A stretch of 64,000 nt of DNA from Earliella scabrosa (taxonomy: Eukaryota; Basidiomycota; Agaricomycetes; Polyporales; Polyporaceae), in assembly GCA_022605405.1 (NCBI GenBank), contig JABYQQ010000008.1:1178001-1242000 (forward strand). Reading direction: 5' to 3'. The translations under genes were made by a program, and so were the position numbers. Position 1 is the stretch's first letter. Every line of letters starts with the position of its first letter. Shown here piece by piece: positions 22,520 to 34,877 of the stretch. A model generated the notes under the pieces. It made no database searches, was not told where the DNA came from, and saw nothing but the letters and a program-made list of their open reading frames with translations.

Positions 22520-24532
22520 ATGTCCGACTATTCTGACCCTGCGAGCGACTACTACGACTCAGATGACGGCTCTGAAATAGACGTACGGGCCAGCTGCTCT
22601 TGGATGAGACCTCTGTTGACCTGTGGCAAAGGGCACGAACGACTCCGACTTCGACGATGAACCCATAATCCCGACGAAGGATAAGAAGAAGAGCAGAGAA
22701 GTCGAACACAAGAGCCTCTCAATCGATCAGCTGCAAGAGGTCGTTGATGCGGACGTAGGCCACGTAGCTAGTATCATCGGGATTGAGGTGCAGCACTTCC
22801 CGTACTCTGCTTGTCTTCTACTCCTAGTTGACTCTACTATCATCACATCCGCGCATTGCATGACTCTCAATTCACCTGCTCGATCTTTCCAACTGTGTGC
22901 AACACCATCAGTCCCCCATCGTATCCATCCTTTTGCGCCACTTCAACTGGAACAACGACCGGCTGATTGAACGGTTCTTCGAGTCCGCCTCGAGAGTCCT
23001 CAAGGATGCCGGAGAGCCCGCGTCCTCCGCAGAGAACGTCTCGGACGTGAATCCTCGCCCGGCGAAACGCGTCCGTCTGGAGTCACCCTTCCCGCCGCCT
23101 AACGAATACATGTGCCCCGTCTGCTGCGATGATGAGCCGTCCGCGGTGTTCCGCCTCAGATGCAACCACGCGTTCTGCACGAGCTGTTGGAAGGACTACG
23201 TCACCAGCAAGATCAAAGACGAGGGCCAGTGTACGTTCCCCTGCATGCACGACGACTGTCGCACCGTCGTCGACTCGCGCTCCATCGCTAAACTCGTCGA
23301 ACCTAGTGTGAATGCCCGGTTGGTAGCGGTCTCCTCTACGTGTGGCTCAATTGGACTGACAGACTGACGCATGCTGCAGCTACAAGGAGCTGATCCTACA
23401 ATCTTATGTCGGTGCGCACCCGAACATGCGATTCTGCCCCCACCCAGGATGCACAAAGACCGTCTCGTGCCCTTCTGGCGTGCGCTCCTCGCTCACCACG
23501 GAGGTGCCCACCGTGAAATGCAGTCAAGGCCACGTGTTCTGCTTCGGCTGTGGTCTCGACTCGAGCCACCGGCCGCTGATATGCAAGTTCGTGAAGATAT
23601 GGCTGAAGAACGCGCGAGAGGACGCGGGCACGTCGCAATGGATCAAGGCGAACACGCGCACGTGCCCGAAGTGCGAGAACAACATCGAGAAGAACGGAGG
23701 CTGCAAGTAAGCATCATCCATCTCCCTCCGCGTTCAGACTTGACGCTGACCTGCCGCGCCGCAGCCGGATCCTCTGCCGACACTGCAACTACCAGTTCTG
23801 CTGGTTGTGCATGAAGAACTGGGACGTGCACGGGTACAACAACGAGGTGTGCAACGTGTGGAAGGAGCCCGAGCCGGACGCGACCAAGACGGCGGCGCGG
23901 CAGAACCTCGAGAAGTGGCTCTTCTACTTTGACCGCTTCAACAACCACGAGATCTCCTCGCGCCTCGACGAGGAGCTCTGCACGCGCACGGAGGAGAAGA
24001 TGGTCGAGTGGCAGGAGACGAGCAAGATGTCGTGGATCGAGGTGCGTCGTCCCTCGTCTCTCTTCATCTCGGGGCGCTGACGGGAGGGTGCTTTCTGCAG
24101 TCGACGTTCATGCGCGATGCCGTGAATGAGCTCACCAGCTGCAGATTGACGCTCAAGTGGACGTACGCTATGGCGTACTTCCTCGCGTCGGGGAATCAGA
24201 AGCAGATTTTCGAGGACATCCAAGCGTACGTGCTACTCTGCATAATAGCTATCAACCAGGACGCTAACGCGCCATCCAGCGACCTCGAGAAAGCAGTCGA
24301 GGGGCTCTCCCAGCTGCTCGATGAGCCTGTCGACGAGGAGAGCGTGAAGAGTCTTCGGCAGCGTATGATGGACAAGACGGTGCGTATATCTACACTGACC
24401 CTGCTCCTCGAGTAGACAACATATTCATACCTAACGCAGGTCTACGTCCGCGGGCGGCACGAGATCGTCTTGCAAGACACTGCCGAAGGGCTGTACGAAG
24501 GCCGCTGGGAGTGGATCGAGCCGTTGGACTGA
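22520..24532 (+). CDS. Ariadne-type RBR E3 ubiquitin ligase
   Basis: Eight exons (22520-22582, 22632-22787, 22912-23318, 23380-23706, 23765-24041, 24101-24225, 24280-24379, 24440-24532), 515 aa, the usual Ariadne size. Order: acidic N-terminus; UBA-like helix region (~60-105); RING1 from C141 (CPVCCDDEP); IBR around 225-275; RING2 from C304 (CPKCENNIEKNGGC); and the C-terminal Ariadne domain (QNLEKWLFYFDRFNNH onward). RBR ligases take ubiquitin from an E2 onto a RING2 cysteine, here C317 of NGGC, before passing it to substrate, and often work with cullin-RING ligases. Oddity: the residue two after the catalytic Cys is Arg (CNR) where animal Ariadne has His, and CNYQFCW has Gln where animals have Glu. 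The GTTGGT donor of intron 3 is unusual but keeps the frame. Confidence 0.88.
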
Positions 24533-24871
24533 GCAATGGGGTAAGAATATAGCAAGAAGCGGACGAAGGCAGCAGATCGAGGAAGCAGGCAATCATCTCT
24601 AGACACCACATACAACATCCTCATTCGTGCATCCTAGTCAGTGTGTGTACAGTATAATCAATCATTGTTACGGGTAGCGCAACGCCAACAAAGGGTGGGG
24701 TGCGACAGGGATGAGTAGAGTGGGGTGGGTGCATGAGACATTATGGATTATATATGATACAGCAAAGACGCGTGGGTGAAGCACAGACCGGATGTCGTGG
24801 GTTCTCCACCATGTCCTATCCTCTCCGCTCTCTAGACCCCGCCATCGTCCAGGCATCTCCAAAGACGGAGG
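24533..24871. other. Intergenic between convergent RBR and COX17 genes
   Basis: The 3' ends of two convergent genes meet here. No gene, and no clear terminator beyond A/T-rich patches around 24650-24770. Confidence 0.5.
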
Positions 24872-25251
24872 TTATACCTTGAACCCATAGCCGCGCATGC
24901 ACGCGATATGCCTTTGCACGAGCTCCCGGCACTTCTCGTCCGCCTCTGTCGGGTCCGCCTTCAGGAAGCAGTCGTCCCGCGCCGACTTGGTCTCCGGGCA
25001 CGCACAGCACCTACCGCAGGTATGTCAGAGGAGGAGAGAACGGCACGAGGCAGCAGACGAGAGACGAGACGTACGGCTTCAGGCCCTGGGGGTTGAGCGG
25101 GTTCTGCTTGGGATCTGTGGGGTCGTACGGCCTCTCCGGGGCCGGTGCTGGGGAGCCTCCCCACCACGAGCTGATCTGCAGTGTGTAGTGTCCCCCGTCA
25201 GTGATTGTTCGCGCTGTGTGGCAGGAATGAGCGTCGCACCGAAGCCAACAT
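24872..25251 (-). CDS. COX17: Cytochrome c oxidase copper chaperone Cox17
   Basis: The model has three exons (25251-25240, 25175-25075, 25010-24872), 83 aa. It carries the full Cox17 signature: LKPCCAC (C39, C40, C42, the Cu(I) site) and a twin CX9C coiled-coil-helix (C42-C52 and C65-C75), ending RGYGFKV. Cox17 delivers copper to Sco1 and Cox11 in the mitochondrial intermembrane space for cytochrome c oxidase assembly; import uses Mia40-driven disulfides. The preceding PYDPTDPKQNPLNPQG is typical of fungal Cox17. The first exon (12 nt, MLAS) is the least certain part; exons 2 and 3 are secure. Confidence 0.85.
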
Positions 25252-26879
25252 GTCGTGCAGGCAGGCAGCAGGTCTTGGAGCGAGCTCTAATTTGGGTCGG
25301 CAAAGAACGGGGGAACGAGGAACTCAGAGACCGGCCGAGTGACAAGGTAGGCTGCTGACCGACGTCGAGGTGTAAGAAGCTACAGCACCGAGGGCGCGTA
25401 TACCCGAATGTCTGAGTCTGACGGTGAGGACCAAGCGGCGATGACGGAAGACAGCGTGCTCCGGCTGGCCGCTGAGCGATTTCTTACTCAGAGCTTAGAA
25501 CGAGCCCAGACCCCGGTCTAGGGTTAAGGTTCGGGCTCGAGCTCGGAAGAGACGGAGCGCCCGAAGCCTCGACCCGACCCGAGGTTCGTTAACGTTCACC
25601 GTTTGCCACACCGACTCCTACCGACTCGTCCGTTCGCTCGCACGTCCACACAAGCTTTATAAAAAGGAAAATCGTCGTCATTCGTCATTACATTAAGAAC
25701 CGCGTCACGTCATAGCCTCGTAAAAGACGTGCAGTGCCATGCAGGGTCGGTCCGTCAGGTATCAGGGAGAAGAACCGGGACGTACGTATGGAGAGCACGC
25801 TCGTACGGAGGGCAGGAACGCGCGCGTGTGTAGGGGGGTGGGCAGGGTACGGGTGGGGGGGGGATCGGGCGATGCGAGGAAGAGCCCTCTATATCTGAGT
25901 CTGTATCTGTATCTGTATGGTGTATGCTGATGGGGATGGTGAGGGCGGGGACGGGAACTCGGAAAATGGTGGTGAATCGGGTGGGTCGGTGGGATGATGC
26001 GTGGGCGGCACAGGGATGCGGGGCCGCCCTAATCGCGAGGAGTCGGAAAGGGAGGAGGAAAAACGTCCGATGGAAGCAGAGAGGATCAGAGTCAAGACCG
26101 GAAAGTAGTACAGTACACATCGAAGCCTGGTGCCCGACAGTGACAAGCGAGAAGAGGGCGGAGGAAACGAAACGAAAAAACCAAGACTCGTGTAAACGGG
26201 GAACGGCATGATGGATCCGAGGTCGCGTGTATGGTGGATGCAAATAGATGATAGGGTGTGCCAAAATGCGCGGACGTCATGAAGGCAAGAGAGTCGAACG
26301 AACAAACCAAACAAACAGAAACGTGCGATCAGGGCGGGAGTCTGGAGACATGGTAGACAAGAACGGAAAACGAAACGCAGAAACGCTGTCATAAAGTTAG
26401 GCCGGGACCAGGGGATGGTGCTCCAAGGAAATGGAGGAGGGGATGGGAAGGGGGGGAAGAGGCGAAGTGAGAAGGGGATGGGGATGGGGGATGTGCGAGG
26501 GGGGTGCAACGGTATACAATGAAGGTATCAGAAGGGGCATTATGCGGGGCCCAGCGAGCGTCCGCAGCGAGGATATAGACTTTTCTAGGAGCCCCCGCGC
26601 CGCCGGTGCGAGAGATATCGTACAAGTTTGCCTGGAGAGCTGGCGAGCAGACCGGAGGCGCTCTATGTGGCGGAGAGAGAGAGAGAGACGGAGAGACGGG
26701 AATGGAGATGCATGATCTTGATGGGAGACGAGAACGGAGATGCGCGATCTGGATGGGAGATGGAGACGGAAATGGAGAGGGGGGGGCATGCGATGATGAG
26801 GGCTGGCCGCTGGAGAATGGAGAGCGTTATCCAGGGACAGCAACGGACGGCAGGCGGAACACAATGAACATGAACCGGT
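25252..26879. other. Gene-free stretch with strong purine/pyrimidine strand bias
   Basis: I see no gene in 1.6 kb. From ~25740 to 26880 the plus strand is purine-rich (runs such as GGTGGGGGGGGGATC, many GGGGATGGGGATG and GAGA units), so every minus-strand frame is Pro/Ser/Leu/His-rich low complexity. It lies directly downstream of the PP1 regulatory subunit gene and probably includes its 3' UTR. A TATAAAAA occurs at 25659 without a recognisable gene after it. Confidence 0.5.
26671..26790 (+). repeat. GA-rich low-complexity tandem repeat
   Basis: A (GA)n run is followed by imperfect repeats of a GATGGGAGA..GGAGATGC-like unit. It is seen directly in the sequence and is probably a slippage-prone microsatellite or minisatellite. 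Confidence 0.6.
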
Positions 26880-29296
26880 CTAGTGCGCCACCGAGAGCAA
26901 CGGCGGCGAGTTCACCAACGCACCGGCCTGCGCAAAGCCCACGCTCCGCGCCGTCGGCGTCGTCGCCCCGCTGCTGATCGCCACGACGTCGTCGTAGCTC
27001 GACGACCGCGTCGGCGTCTCCCCCGGCGAGAGCAAGTAGCTCTGCGCGGGGGACGTCGACAGGAACTCTTCCACGCTCGACGCAGAGTGCGAGCGGTGGA
27101 TGTTCCCCTCGGGCGCGTCCAGCAGCGAGTCGCTCGTCCCGGTGTAATAGCAGTACCTGCGCGCGTACAAACCAAATAAGCCAGTCAGCAAACACCGCGG
27201 CGAATGCGAAGCAGAGAAGGAACGCACTTGTTCAAGAACACACTATAGCTGTCGCTCTCCGCCGCGCTCGGGCTCCCGCTCCCGCTCCTCGTCCCCCCAA
27301 ACCCAAACACGACCCCCTCGTCCGTCGGGCTCTCGCTCGGCGACGACTCCTCCGAGTTCGACGTCGCGCTCGGCGTGCTCTCCTCGCTCCCTCCCCGCTC
27401 CACAAACCACAGCCCCTGCGGCGTCCTCTCCGGGCTCACCTTGCTCGGCGACGACCCGCCGGTGGGCGATCCTGTAGGTGTACGCCGCACCGTCGGGCTC
27501 ATCTGCGAGAGCCCGAGGTCAAAGTACCCGCGCTGGTGGTTGCGCCCCCGCCTGCGGCTCATGATCGGCACAGGCGTGTCCTCGAGATCCCCGGTCGCGT
27601 ACATAGACGGCCGCTCGAGCGGGCTGGCGTCGTACGGGTCTGCCATGCGCGGCGAGCCGCGGACAGAGTCGTCGACCGCGGAAGGCTTGGTGGCGCGCTG
27701 GGGCAAAGGAGGCAAGGAGTGCGGGTACGTGACGTGGCGGGAGTGGCCGCTCTTCGTCGGCGAGGTCATCTGCGGCGAGCGCGTCCACGGGCTCTTCCAC
27801 GACACCGAGAAGTCGTACCGTGCGGCGAGCGAGGTCGACGCCTGCAGCGTGAACGGCGCAGGCTTGCGCGACATGTATCCGCCGACGGTCTCCTGGCCCT
27901 TGACGACGTGCTCGAGCTTGCTCTTGAGCGACGCGAGGCCGGTCTCGGATGACGGCGCAGGCGCAGGACGCGGCCGTGCGACCTTTGCAAACGTGACCTT
28001 GTAGTTCTCGTTCTCGTTGTTGTCCCAGATCTCGCGCCCGGTGACGTTGTACCGGAGCGCAAAAAAGAGCGTCTTCTCCTCGATCCGGGCGAGCATGTCG
28101 CTCAGGCGGATCGTGAACGAAAACCGATCGAACACGCCACCAGGGACCGAGTCAAGGTACTTGGCCGTGACCTCGCTCGTCGTCTGCCACCCGTCGACCG
28201 TGAACCGGACGGCGACCCACTTCTCGAACGCGATGTTCCGCACCCGCACGCGCCCGTTCAGCGCCGTCCCGTCCTCCGACAGCGACACCCCCTCCAGTGC
28301 GATGTCCTTGTCCGCACGAGGCACAGCCGGCATGTTCGCGACCTGCATCGTGAGCACCCTCTCCTCGTCCTTCTTCGGCCCATAGATCGCACTCGGAAAG
28401 TCGCTCTCCGTCCCGCTCGTGTCCGTCGGCGAGCCCTCGCGCGAGATCGCGAGCGGCTTCTGTTCGGCTAAGAACAGCTTCACGTGCTCCCGCGAGTCAA
28501 AGTGGACCGACTTGCTCGCCATCGGCGTGCTCGGCTCGCTCTTCGTCGACGCCACGCCGGTGATGACAGAGAGATCGCCGCGGACGACGGGCCGCCGCGC
28601 CTTGAGCGACGACTTGAGCGGCTCGCCCGTCTTCTTCCGCGCGATGTTCGCGGCGAGGATGTTCGGTGTCGAGACCGTGCGGCTCCCGCTGCCCTCGACG
28701 CGGAGGCCGGTGGCGGCCTGAACGGAGAGCGTCGACTGGGATGTGGCGAGCGGCGTGCTCAGCGTGTCAAGCACGATGTGGAGGTTCGGCCGTGGCGTCG
28801 ACTGAGAGCTCGATGCGCGCGGGGTCTCGTTGCCCGACATCTCCTCGCCCGAGGACTGTCGTGCGGGGAACGCCACACCCTTCGCGGCCTTGGCCTTCAG
28901 GACGGCGGGCGTGGGCGTCGACTCGGCGGGCGACCGGAACGGCTGCATCTTCGGGGTGCGGACGCGCTTGGTACGGGGGTTCATCTGGACGTACGACTCG
29001 GACCCGCTCGACGACGAGCTCGACGCCTCGTCGTCTTGTGCGGGGACGTCGGGGCGAGGGGGCGTCGGAGGCTGCACGACCAGGACGGCGGGCGCGGTGG
29101 AGGGGCCCAGGAAAGGTGATTCCGCGGAGAGGACTCGCGACACGGTCGCGGGGGGCGAGGACGGGGCGGATACGGAACGCGATGAGGGAGACCTGCGCGG
29201 GATGCGGGGCAGGGCGGCACCTGCGTTGTTGGAATGCCGGGAGTACGAGTAGTCCATGTGGGCAGAGTACGAGGAGAGGTTGAGGACGGTGCTCAT
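26880..29296 (-). CDS. PP1 regulatory (glycogen-targeting) subunit with CBM21 domain
   Basis: Two exons (29296-27228 and 27156-26880), 781 aa. Residues ~325-440 match a CBM21 carbohydrate-binding domain (VRVRNIAFEKWVAVRFTVDGW, FSFTIRLSD, then WDNNENENYKV with the conserved Trp-Asp-Asn-Asn..Asn-Tyr, 424-432). Upstream, KSVHF (262-266) fits the RVxF PP1-docking consensus, in the same place before CBM21 as in yeast Gac1/Pig and animal PPP1R3 proteins. These proteins tether PP1 to glycogen and activate glycogen synthase. Both flanks are long, Ser/Pro/Thr-rich and probably disordered, with many SP/TP sites that could be phosphorylated. Cytosolic or glycogen particle by family role. The C-terminal exon is supported by phase but has no recognisable domain. 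Confidence 0.85.
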
Positions 29297-32200
29297 AGTC
29301 GTTTCTGTCTGTGGGGCCTTTCGTGTGAATCAGCGCAAGGGGGATTGTTGGGTGGCTGACGCGGGCGGCTGACCGCGGGCGCACGGGGAGGTACTCACCT
29401 GGGGTGACGTCGTCGGGCTGTAATGTGGCCAGGGGCGCTGGACCGGTGGTTTGAAGGCGTTGAAAACGATAAGTATAAGGAAAAGTGTGTCGCAGGACGC
29501 GAGCAAATGGCACCGGAGGAGCAGCGAGAGACGACGAGACCGGACTGGGACGATCGCCGCTGGGGTCAGCCACAGAGATCGAGTGCCTCCCGCCACAGCA
29601 GAGAGGGCGGTAGGGAGGACGACGGGACGCACCAAAAACCTCTAGAGGCACTCCCGGCGCGGAATCAAGTCGAACTTGGCGAGTGAGGCGCGAGGGAGCG
29701 GAAGATCCTGGCCGGGCGTTGGTGTGAGACGCGACGAACGCGGTCTGAGCGCGGAACGTACCACGGGGGACAGCGAGCGGACTGTCGTGGACGGCGACCT
29801 CTGTGGACACGACGGCCGGCGGGGGGAGGGGCGGACGTGGGTGTCGGAGACAAGAGATATCGAGGCAAAATATGAGAGCGGCGGGCGAGGTTGATCTCGC
29901 ACGTGGGCCGTTCCGACGCCTGGACGCAGCTGGACGCGGCGGACAAAGGGGCGCTGCGAATTAGAATTATGCTCGCCATCAATTCCGGTGCGTCAGTCTA
30001 GACCCCGGCCTCGATACGCACCAAGTGGAGCGTCGTAGATTCCAGTCAGAACACACCGACTCTCCGGGTGCGCTTGTCCCCATCCGCCCCTCCCGCCTCG
30101 TCGACCGCCGCCCCGCCCTCTCAACCAGCTGCGTGCGCGGACACTAGTACTGGCCGCGGGGCGTGCTCCGGTCTGCGTCGGGGAGTCACCATGCTTATCA
30201 TTGCCGCCGAGCACAGCTGGCGACGTCGGCGGCAGCGGCAGCCTATGGAGCGTTCGCTGCTTATCTCGCCTCCGCGTTCCGTACACAGCTCGCGGCGACA
30301 GGCCCGAGCCCCAGTCGCCCGTCGCGACTCGCGCGGCGCGCCTGCGCTCCTCTCGCGACGACGCGCGTCGCCCCAACGCAAACTTGGCTAGGAACGTCGG
30401 GGACGCCACCAGCCTAAGCCAGATGCGCTCGCCCATCGCGACCGCGGCTCGTCTCCAAACACGGCGGTCTCGTACACAACGTTGATCGAGGGAGCGGCCC
30501 ACCGACGTTCCAGAACTGCTCCTGCGCTGTGTACCCAGACGCCGAATCCGGCATGTCAACTGTGGTCCTATCTGTCCAAAAATTGCATATTGCTCCCCGA
30601 CCGCTCCGTTCAATCTCCTCCAATTCCTGATCTTCCTCAAACCCAAGCGCGGACGGTGCGGCCTTCTTCACCCTGTTCAGCTCATGCGACGGCTTCGAGA
30701 AGCACGAGTCTGTGCTCTTCTCCCTGCAATCGGCGCAGACCGGGCCTTGCACGGTAAGTTCTCTTGGACTTATCGATAGATGACTACAGCCGTTCGAGTG
30801 TTCCGAGACTGTATGTGCGGCATCGAGAGCAAACTATGAGAAAAAGATCGACTATCATCTTTTTCTATTATGGTCAGCAACGGAGACTAGGAGCAAACGT
30901 CAGATACTGATTTACATCGCCCAGAAAGCGCCAAGAGAGGTGAATGCGATCGTCCTCCAAGGAGTCAGGTCTCCTCCTGATTGCTTCCCGATGCTGAGAG
31001 ACCGCTTTTTCGTCAGCGAACGGACCTGCTTACCACGAACCAGCACGAACCGACCCCCGATGATGCACGCCTTCATGAGTCACCGCGATAAGTAGAAGAA
31101 TCGCACATTACTCCCTTTGTTTCCTCGTAAGCAGCTCGCGATGTGTACGGTCGCTGATGCGATAACGACGACGACGTTTTAGATTGTTTCCGAGCCCGAT
31201 GTCCACGGATGAGATGAGAAAGATTTCGCGGCGTGGACGTGGGCGCTAGGATTACCACTTCGGTCCGTCGGATGACCTCTTTCGCACGCCATTGGTGGCT
31301 AACCAAGCCAGCCAGTGCCACATCCCGCCACCATCTCTCGACAGGGTCCTCTCCTCTTCAGCCGGTCTTCTTCGTCCTAGGCTCGCAAAATTTGGACGGG
31401 TCGCCTTCGCAACTCGAGCTCGAGCGCTCGATTGCAATGATGAGACGGAAAAAATGCAGAACAAGAAATCAGAGCGAGCGGAGACGCCGACTCGCGAACC
31501 GAAATGCGTCCGCGCGGGGTACAATATGACGTCACCGTACGTAGTGGTGGTTTCGGCCCAAAGGGATCATGAGTGACATCATAGCATCGCAACGCTCACG
31601 ACGATGACGGTGCGGTTACGTACACGTACATTGTATGTAAGTCCACTCGACTCGGACCTCCAATAGGCAGGTTGTAAGTAAGTCTGCCAGTAAGTACTGC
31701 AACAATGACCTGATCATCATCTCGCGTCGGACGCTGATCCAAATTTTCCCTCAGCTCGGGCCAATCCCGTCGCAAATATTCATCGCAACCGCAGACCGAA
31801 AGCTTGCTGTTGTTTCGCGTTCTCGCCCGTACCCTAGGCCTCCATATGTTCGCCCATCGCCCCGCAATTTAAATCCTCGCCCAACACACATCGTATGGTG
31901 CGACTTTTCACGACGGGAGAAGTGCGGTTGTACCAATGCCCACGGCCCACGACTCAGCTGACCGACCGTGGCGACTCTCCGTGCGCTGTCGGGGACATTC
32001 GTCGGGGCGGATGTATTCCGTCCTCGTGGCGGCTCGAGCTCTCTCTGACAGATTGAACCACAGTCGGACGGCACCCTCCATTGCATGCCGCGTTCCTGCG
32101 CGTGGTATGGCCTGGCCACGATACATGGGTCTACGGGAGAGGAGATGAACCGGACGCCTTCAAGCTTCAAGCTGCGTCTCGTCCCTCCGTAGGCCGCACA

Positions 32201-32937
32201 TGCGCCCCACGGGGCAGAAATCGCGCCCCAGCGCACTGAGAGGCGGCTATGCGTCTGGTCTACGATCACTGGCGTTGTGGAGTATCACCACGCCCCCGCC
32301 TGGTCTCACAGCAACGTCCCGATTTCCAGCGGCGGGACGTGATGCGATCCTGCGGCCGGGTGCACGAGTATCGTCCGCCGACGGCCCGTCGTGCAAAAGG
32401 AGGTTGAAACGTTGTCGTACTCTAACGAGCTCCCGTTCAATCCGACAGGTTCATGCGTCGTATGCAATGCCGTCACACAGTCGCGATTCGGAGAAGGACG
32501 CCATGCCCGGCCCAGACCTGTCTTAGCTGCGTTGCCTGGACATGTTAGAGACATGGATAGTCGGATTCCGCCACCCATACTCGTAACTCGACAGGTTGGC
32601 TACATAGCCATGAGTGATGTTGAGATGGCGCAACGACGGGAGAGCGGAGCGGTCACTTCGATGAGAGATGCGTGGGTTGCGATCATCAGAATGCACATGT
32701 CGGCTTGGTTACTCCTCTTAAGTACGCAACGTCTCCAGTGACACACGGCTTTGGAGAATCCCCCCGGCCAACAGATACATAAGCGCTTATTTATGGCGCC
32801 CTCTCAGATCTCAAGATCTCAAGATTGGGAGGCATTCTCACGGAATTGATCGACTCCTATCTCGCACATTTCTTGCCATTGCCCCTCGTCCTCCCTTGTC
32901 GTGACTCCTCAATATTTCATCGACGATTCGACAGAGG
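29297..32937. other. Gene-poor region, 3.6 kb
   Basis: I find no convincing gene. The right-hand ~190 bp (from 32744) belong to duplication copy B and include the type II F-box promoter. Open frames around 29640-30750 are Arg/Ser-rich and disagree between frames. Around 31070-32740 there are many stops. The part next to 29300 should hold the promoter and 5' UTR of the PP1 subunit gene. Confidence 0.45.
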
Positions 32938-34877
32938 ATGCTACCCAACGACCCCGTCGAAATCGCGGGGGCTCTTCTCTCCAGACTCCGTCAAATCGAC
33001 CCAGATCCGACTCGGACTGGCAATGCGGACAACTTGAGGTTGATACCACATTTTGTACCCTCTCGATGGGCTGATACTGACACTCAGCGTCCTTGCCGTT
33101 ACTCGTCAGTGATAATGCGGTGGGTGTCTACGAGAGTGTGTAAAGAAAGGGTCGCTTATCTTCTTCGCCTATTCCTCAGGCAAAGGCCTGCCATCGCACG
33201 CTCATGGAGGCCACCTCCATCCTGCGCGAAAGGATCAACGCCTGCAACAGCCCCCTTCTACGACTTCCTTCAGAAGTCTTAAAATTGATCATGTCAGGGG
33301 TGCCGGCACCTGTGGGCAATAAGTATAACATCCAACCCTGCTGGGCCAGCACCGCCGTTGACACCACTATGCTCATACCAATACTCCATACAAGTCGACG
33401 TCTCCGTGCACTCGCATTCTCTCACCGGTCGTTATGGAGGACGATGATCGCTCCCTCACGCGTGCTCCGCATCGCCACGTCAGCCGGGGTCGCTCATGAT
33501 CCTCGGGTCATAGTGATGCCCCTAAAACGACGAGTGGGTTCCTCCCGCCATATTCCCGAACCCTGGACTCTCATCACCGATGGCCGCCACGCCGAAGAGC
33601 TACACGTTACGGGGATATGGGCGGACCACTTGGATGAGTTGCGCCCCATCCTCGAGCGCGACTATCCAGAGATGGTGTCGCTTTCTCTCCACGGCGACTC
33701 GAATACGTCCTGCTACTGGTATGGGGTATCCCCGTACTTGTCGCTATCCACCGTCACCGCCACGGCTCTGCGCTCGCTACATATCAAGACTATAACGGTC
33801 GTTCCCGATGTCCAACTGCCATCGCTCACACATCTCGCGCTCGACGGCGTGGACTGGAAGAAGGAGCACAACCCGTACGAAGCAGTTGCGGGTCTTCTGC
33901 AGCGTTGCCCCAATCTCGAGGCGCTTGTTCTGAGCAACCCGTCGGGCTTCTATGAAGTGGGTTACGACAAACCTCCAAGGGACGTCGGACTGGAACGCCT
34001 CCGTCGAGTGACTCTCCAAGGCGACGGCTTCCCCCGGTGGCTCCCTTTGATCCCTTGCCGTGAAGATGGACCCAGTATACAGGCACTGTATACCTACCCT
34101 AGGACCCTCTACAGCTCCCCCGTTGGTTACGACCCCCGCCACTTGTGGGCGTCACGGTTTGCCAAGTACCTAACCAACGCGGATGTGCTCTGCATCCGCG
34201 CGTCCTGGGGCGCTCAAGAGATTGGACTCTTCAAAACAGTGCCATTCACGGACAGCGTGAGGATCACCGCCGTCAAAGGCGTCAAGGTCGCGCATACCGT
34301 CCTCGATGTTCGCGAGGCCACCGATCACGAGTTCAGGCAGACCTTCAGTTTGCTGGACCCCGAGTATGAGCCAAGGTACCACCGGGTATCGAAAATCTGG
34401 ATCCGTACCAACGGTCGGGAGACCCAAGAGGATTACCAAGCCGTCCGAAACGTTCTCCGCACGCTCGTTTGCCTGGAGAGCATCACGCTCATGTTCGAGG
34501 AAGGCGCCCGTCTCGACCTCTCCTTCTGCCCTAAGTTCAACGACTGGGGTGGGAAGGCCTTCCCGGACGTCCCGCGTCCGAACACGCTTGTGATCATCTG
34601 GCAGGGCAGCTCCACCAACGAAAGGAGGAGGCTCTGCAGCGTGACTACTATGCTCGAGCAGCTGCAGACGGGCGAGTACAAGTACTTCAAGCATCTCGTC
34701 GTGCGCGTGGCGTCCTGGTGTCGCCCGCCGGGGGACTGGGAGCGCGACTTGGAGGCGTTGCGGACCCATTTCGAGACGGTGCGGGTCGAGGGGTTCAGAG
34801 GGTTCCCGGCGATCCCGATTCCTGCGTCGTGCGTGGAGACCGGGAGCGCAGGCTGGGTGTACAAGGGCGCTCTGTAG
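32938..34877 (+). CDS. F-box protein, type II (copy B)
   Basis: The preferred model has exons 32938-33038, 33110-33119 (10-nt microexon) and 33180-34877, 602 aa; all phases fit. The minimal model from the ATG at 33204 gives 557 aa. The F-box SPLLRLPSEVLKLIMSGVP is followed by LHTSRRLRALAFSHRSLW and irregular leucine-rich repeats (TALRSLHIKTI, LPSLTHLALDGVDW, PNLEALVLSNPS). It ends GWVYKGAL. Paralogue of 14388-16336, with small indels and many silent and replacement differences but no frame break. Predicted SCF substrate receptor. It converges with the type I F-box gene at 35369. Confidence 0.74.

Noticed and set aside
25656..25930. TATAAAAA followed ~80 bp later by an ATG frame of 63 codons
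   Set aside because: The predicted peptide is Arg/Gly low complexity arising from the purine-rich tract and resembles nothing.
28767..29810. Minus-strand open frame of 347 codons overlapping the PP1 subunit gene
   Set aside because: Arg/Pro-rich shadow of the GC-rich PP1 subunit coding sequence in another frame; no family resemblance.
32825..33037. Small frame conserved in both duplication copies (also 16237-16460 on the minus strand)
   Set aside because: Its conservation is explained by the recent duplication itself. It overlaps the proposed first exon of the type II F-box genes in another frame.
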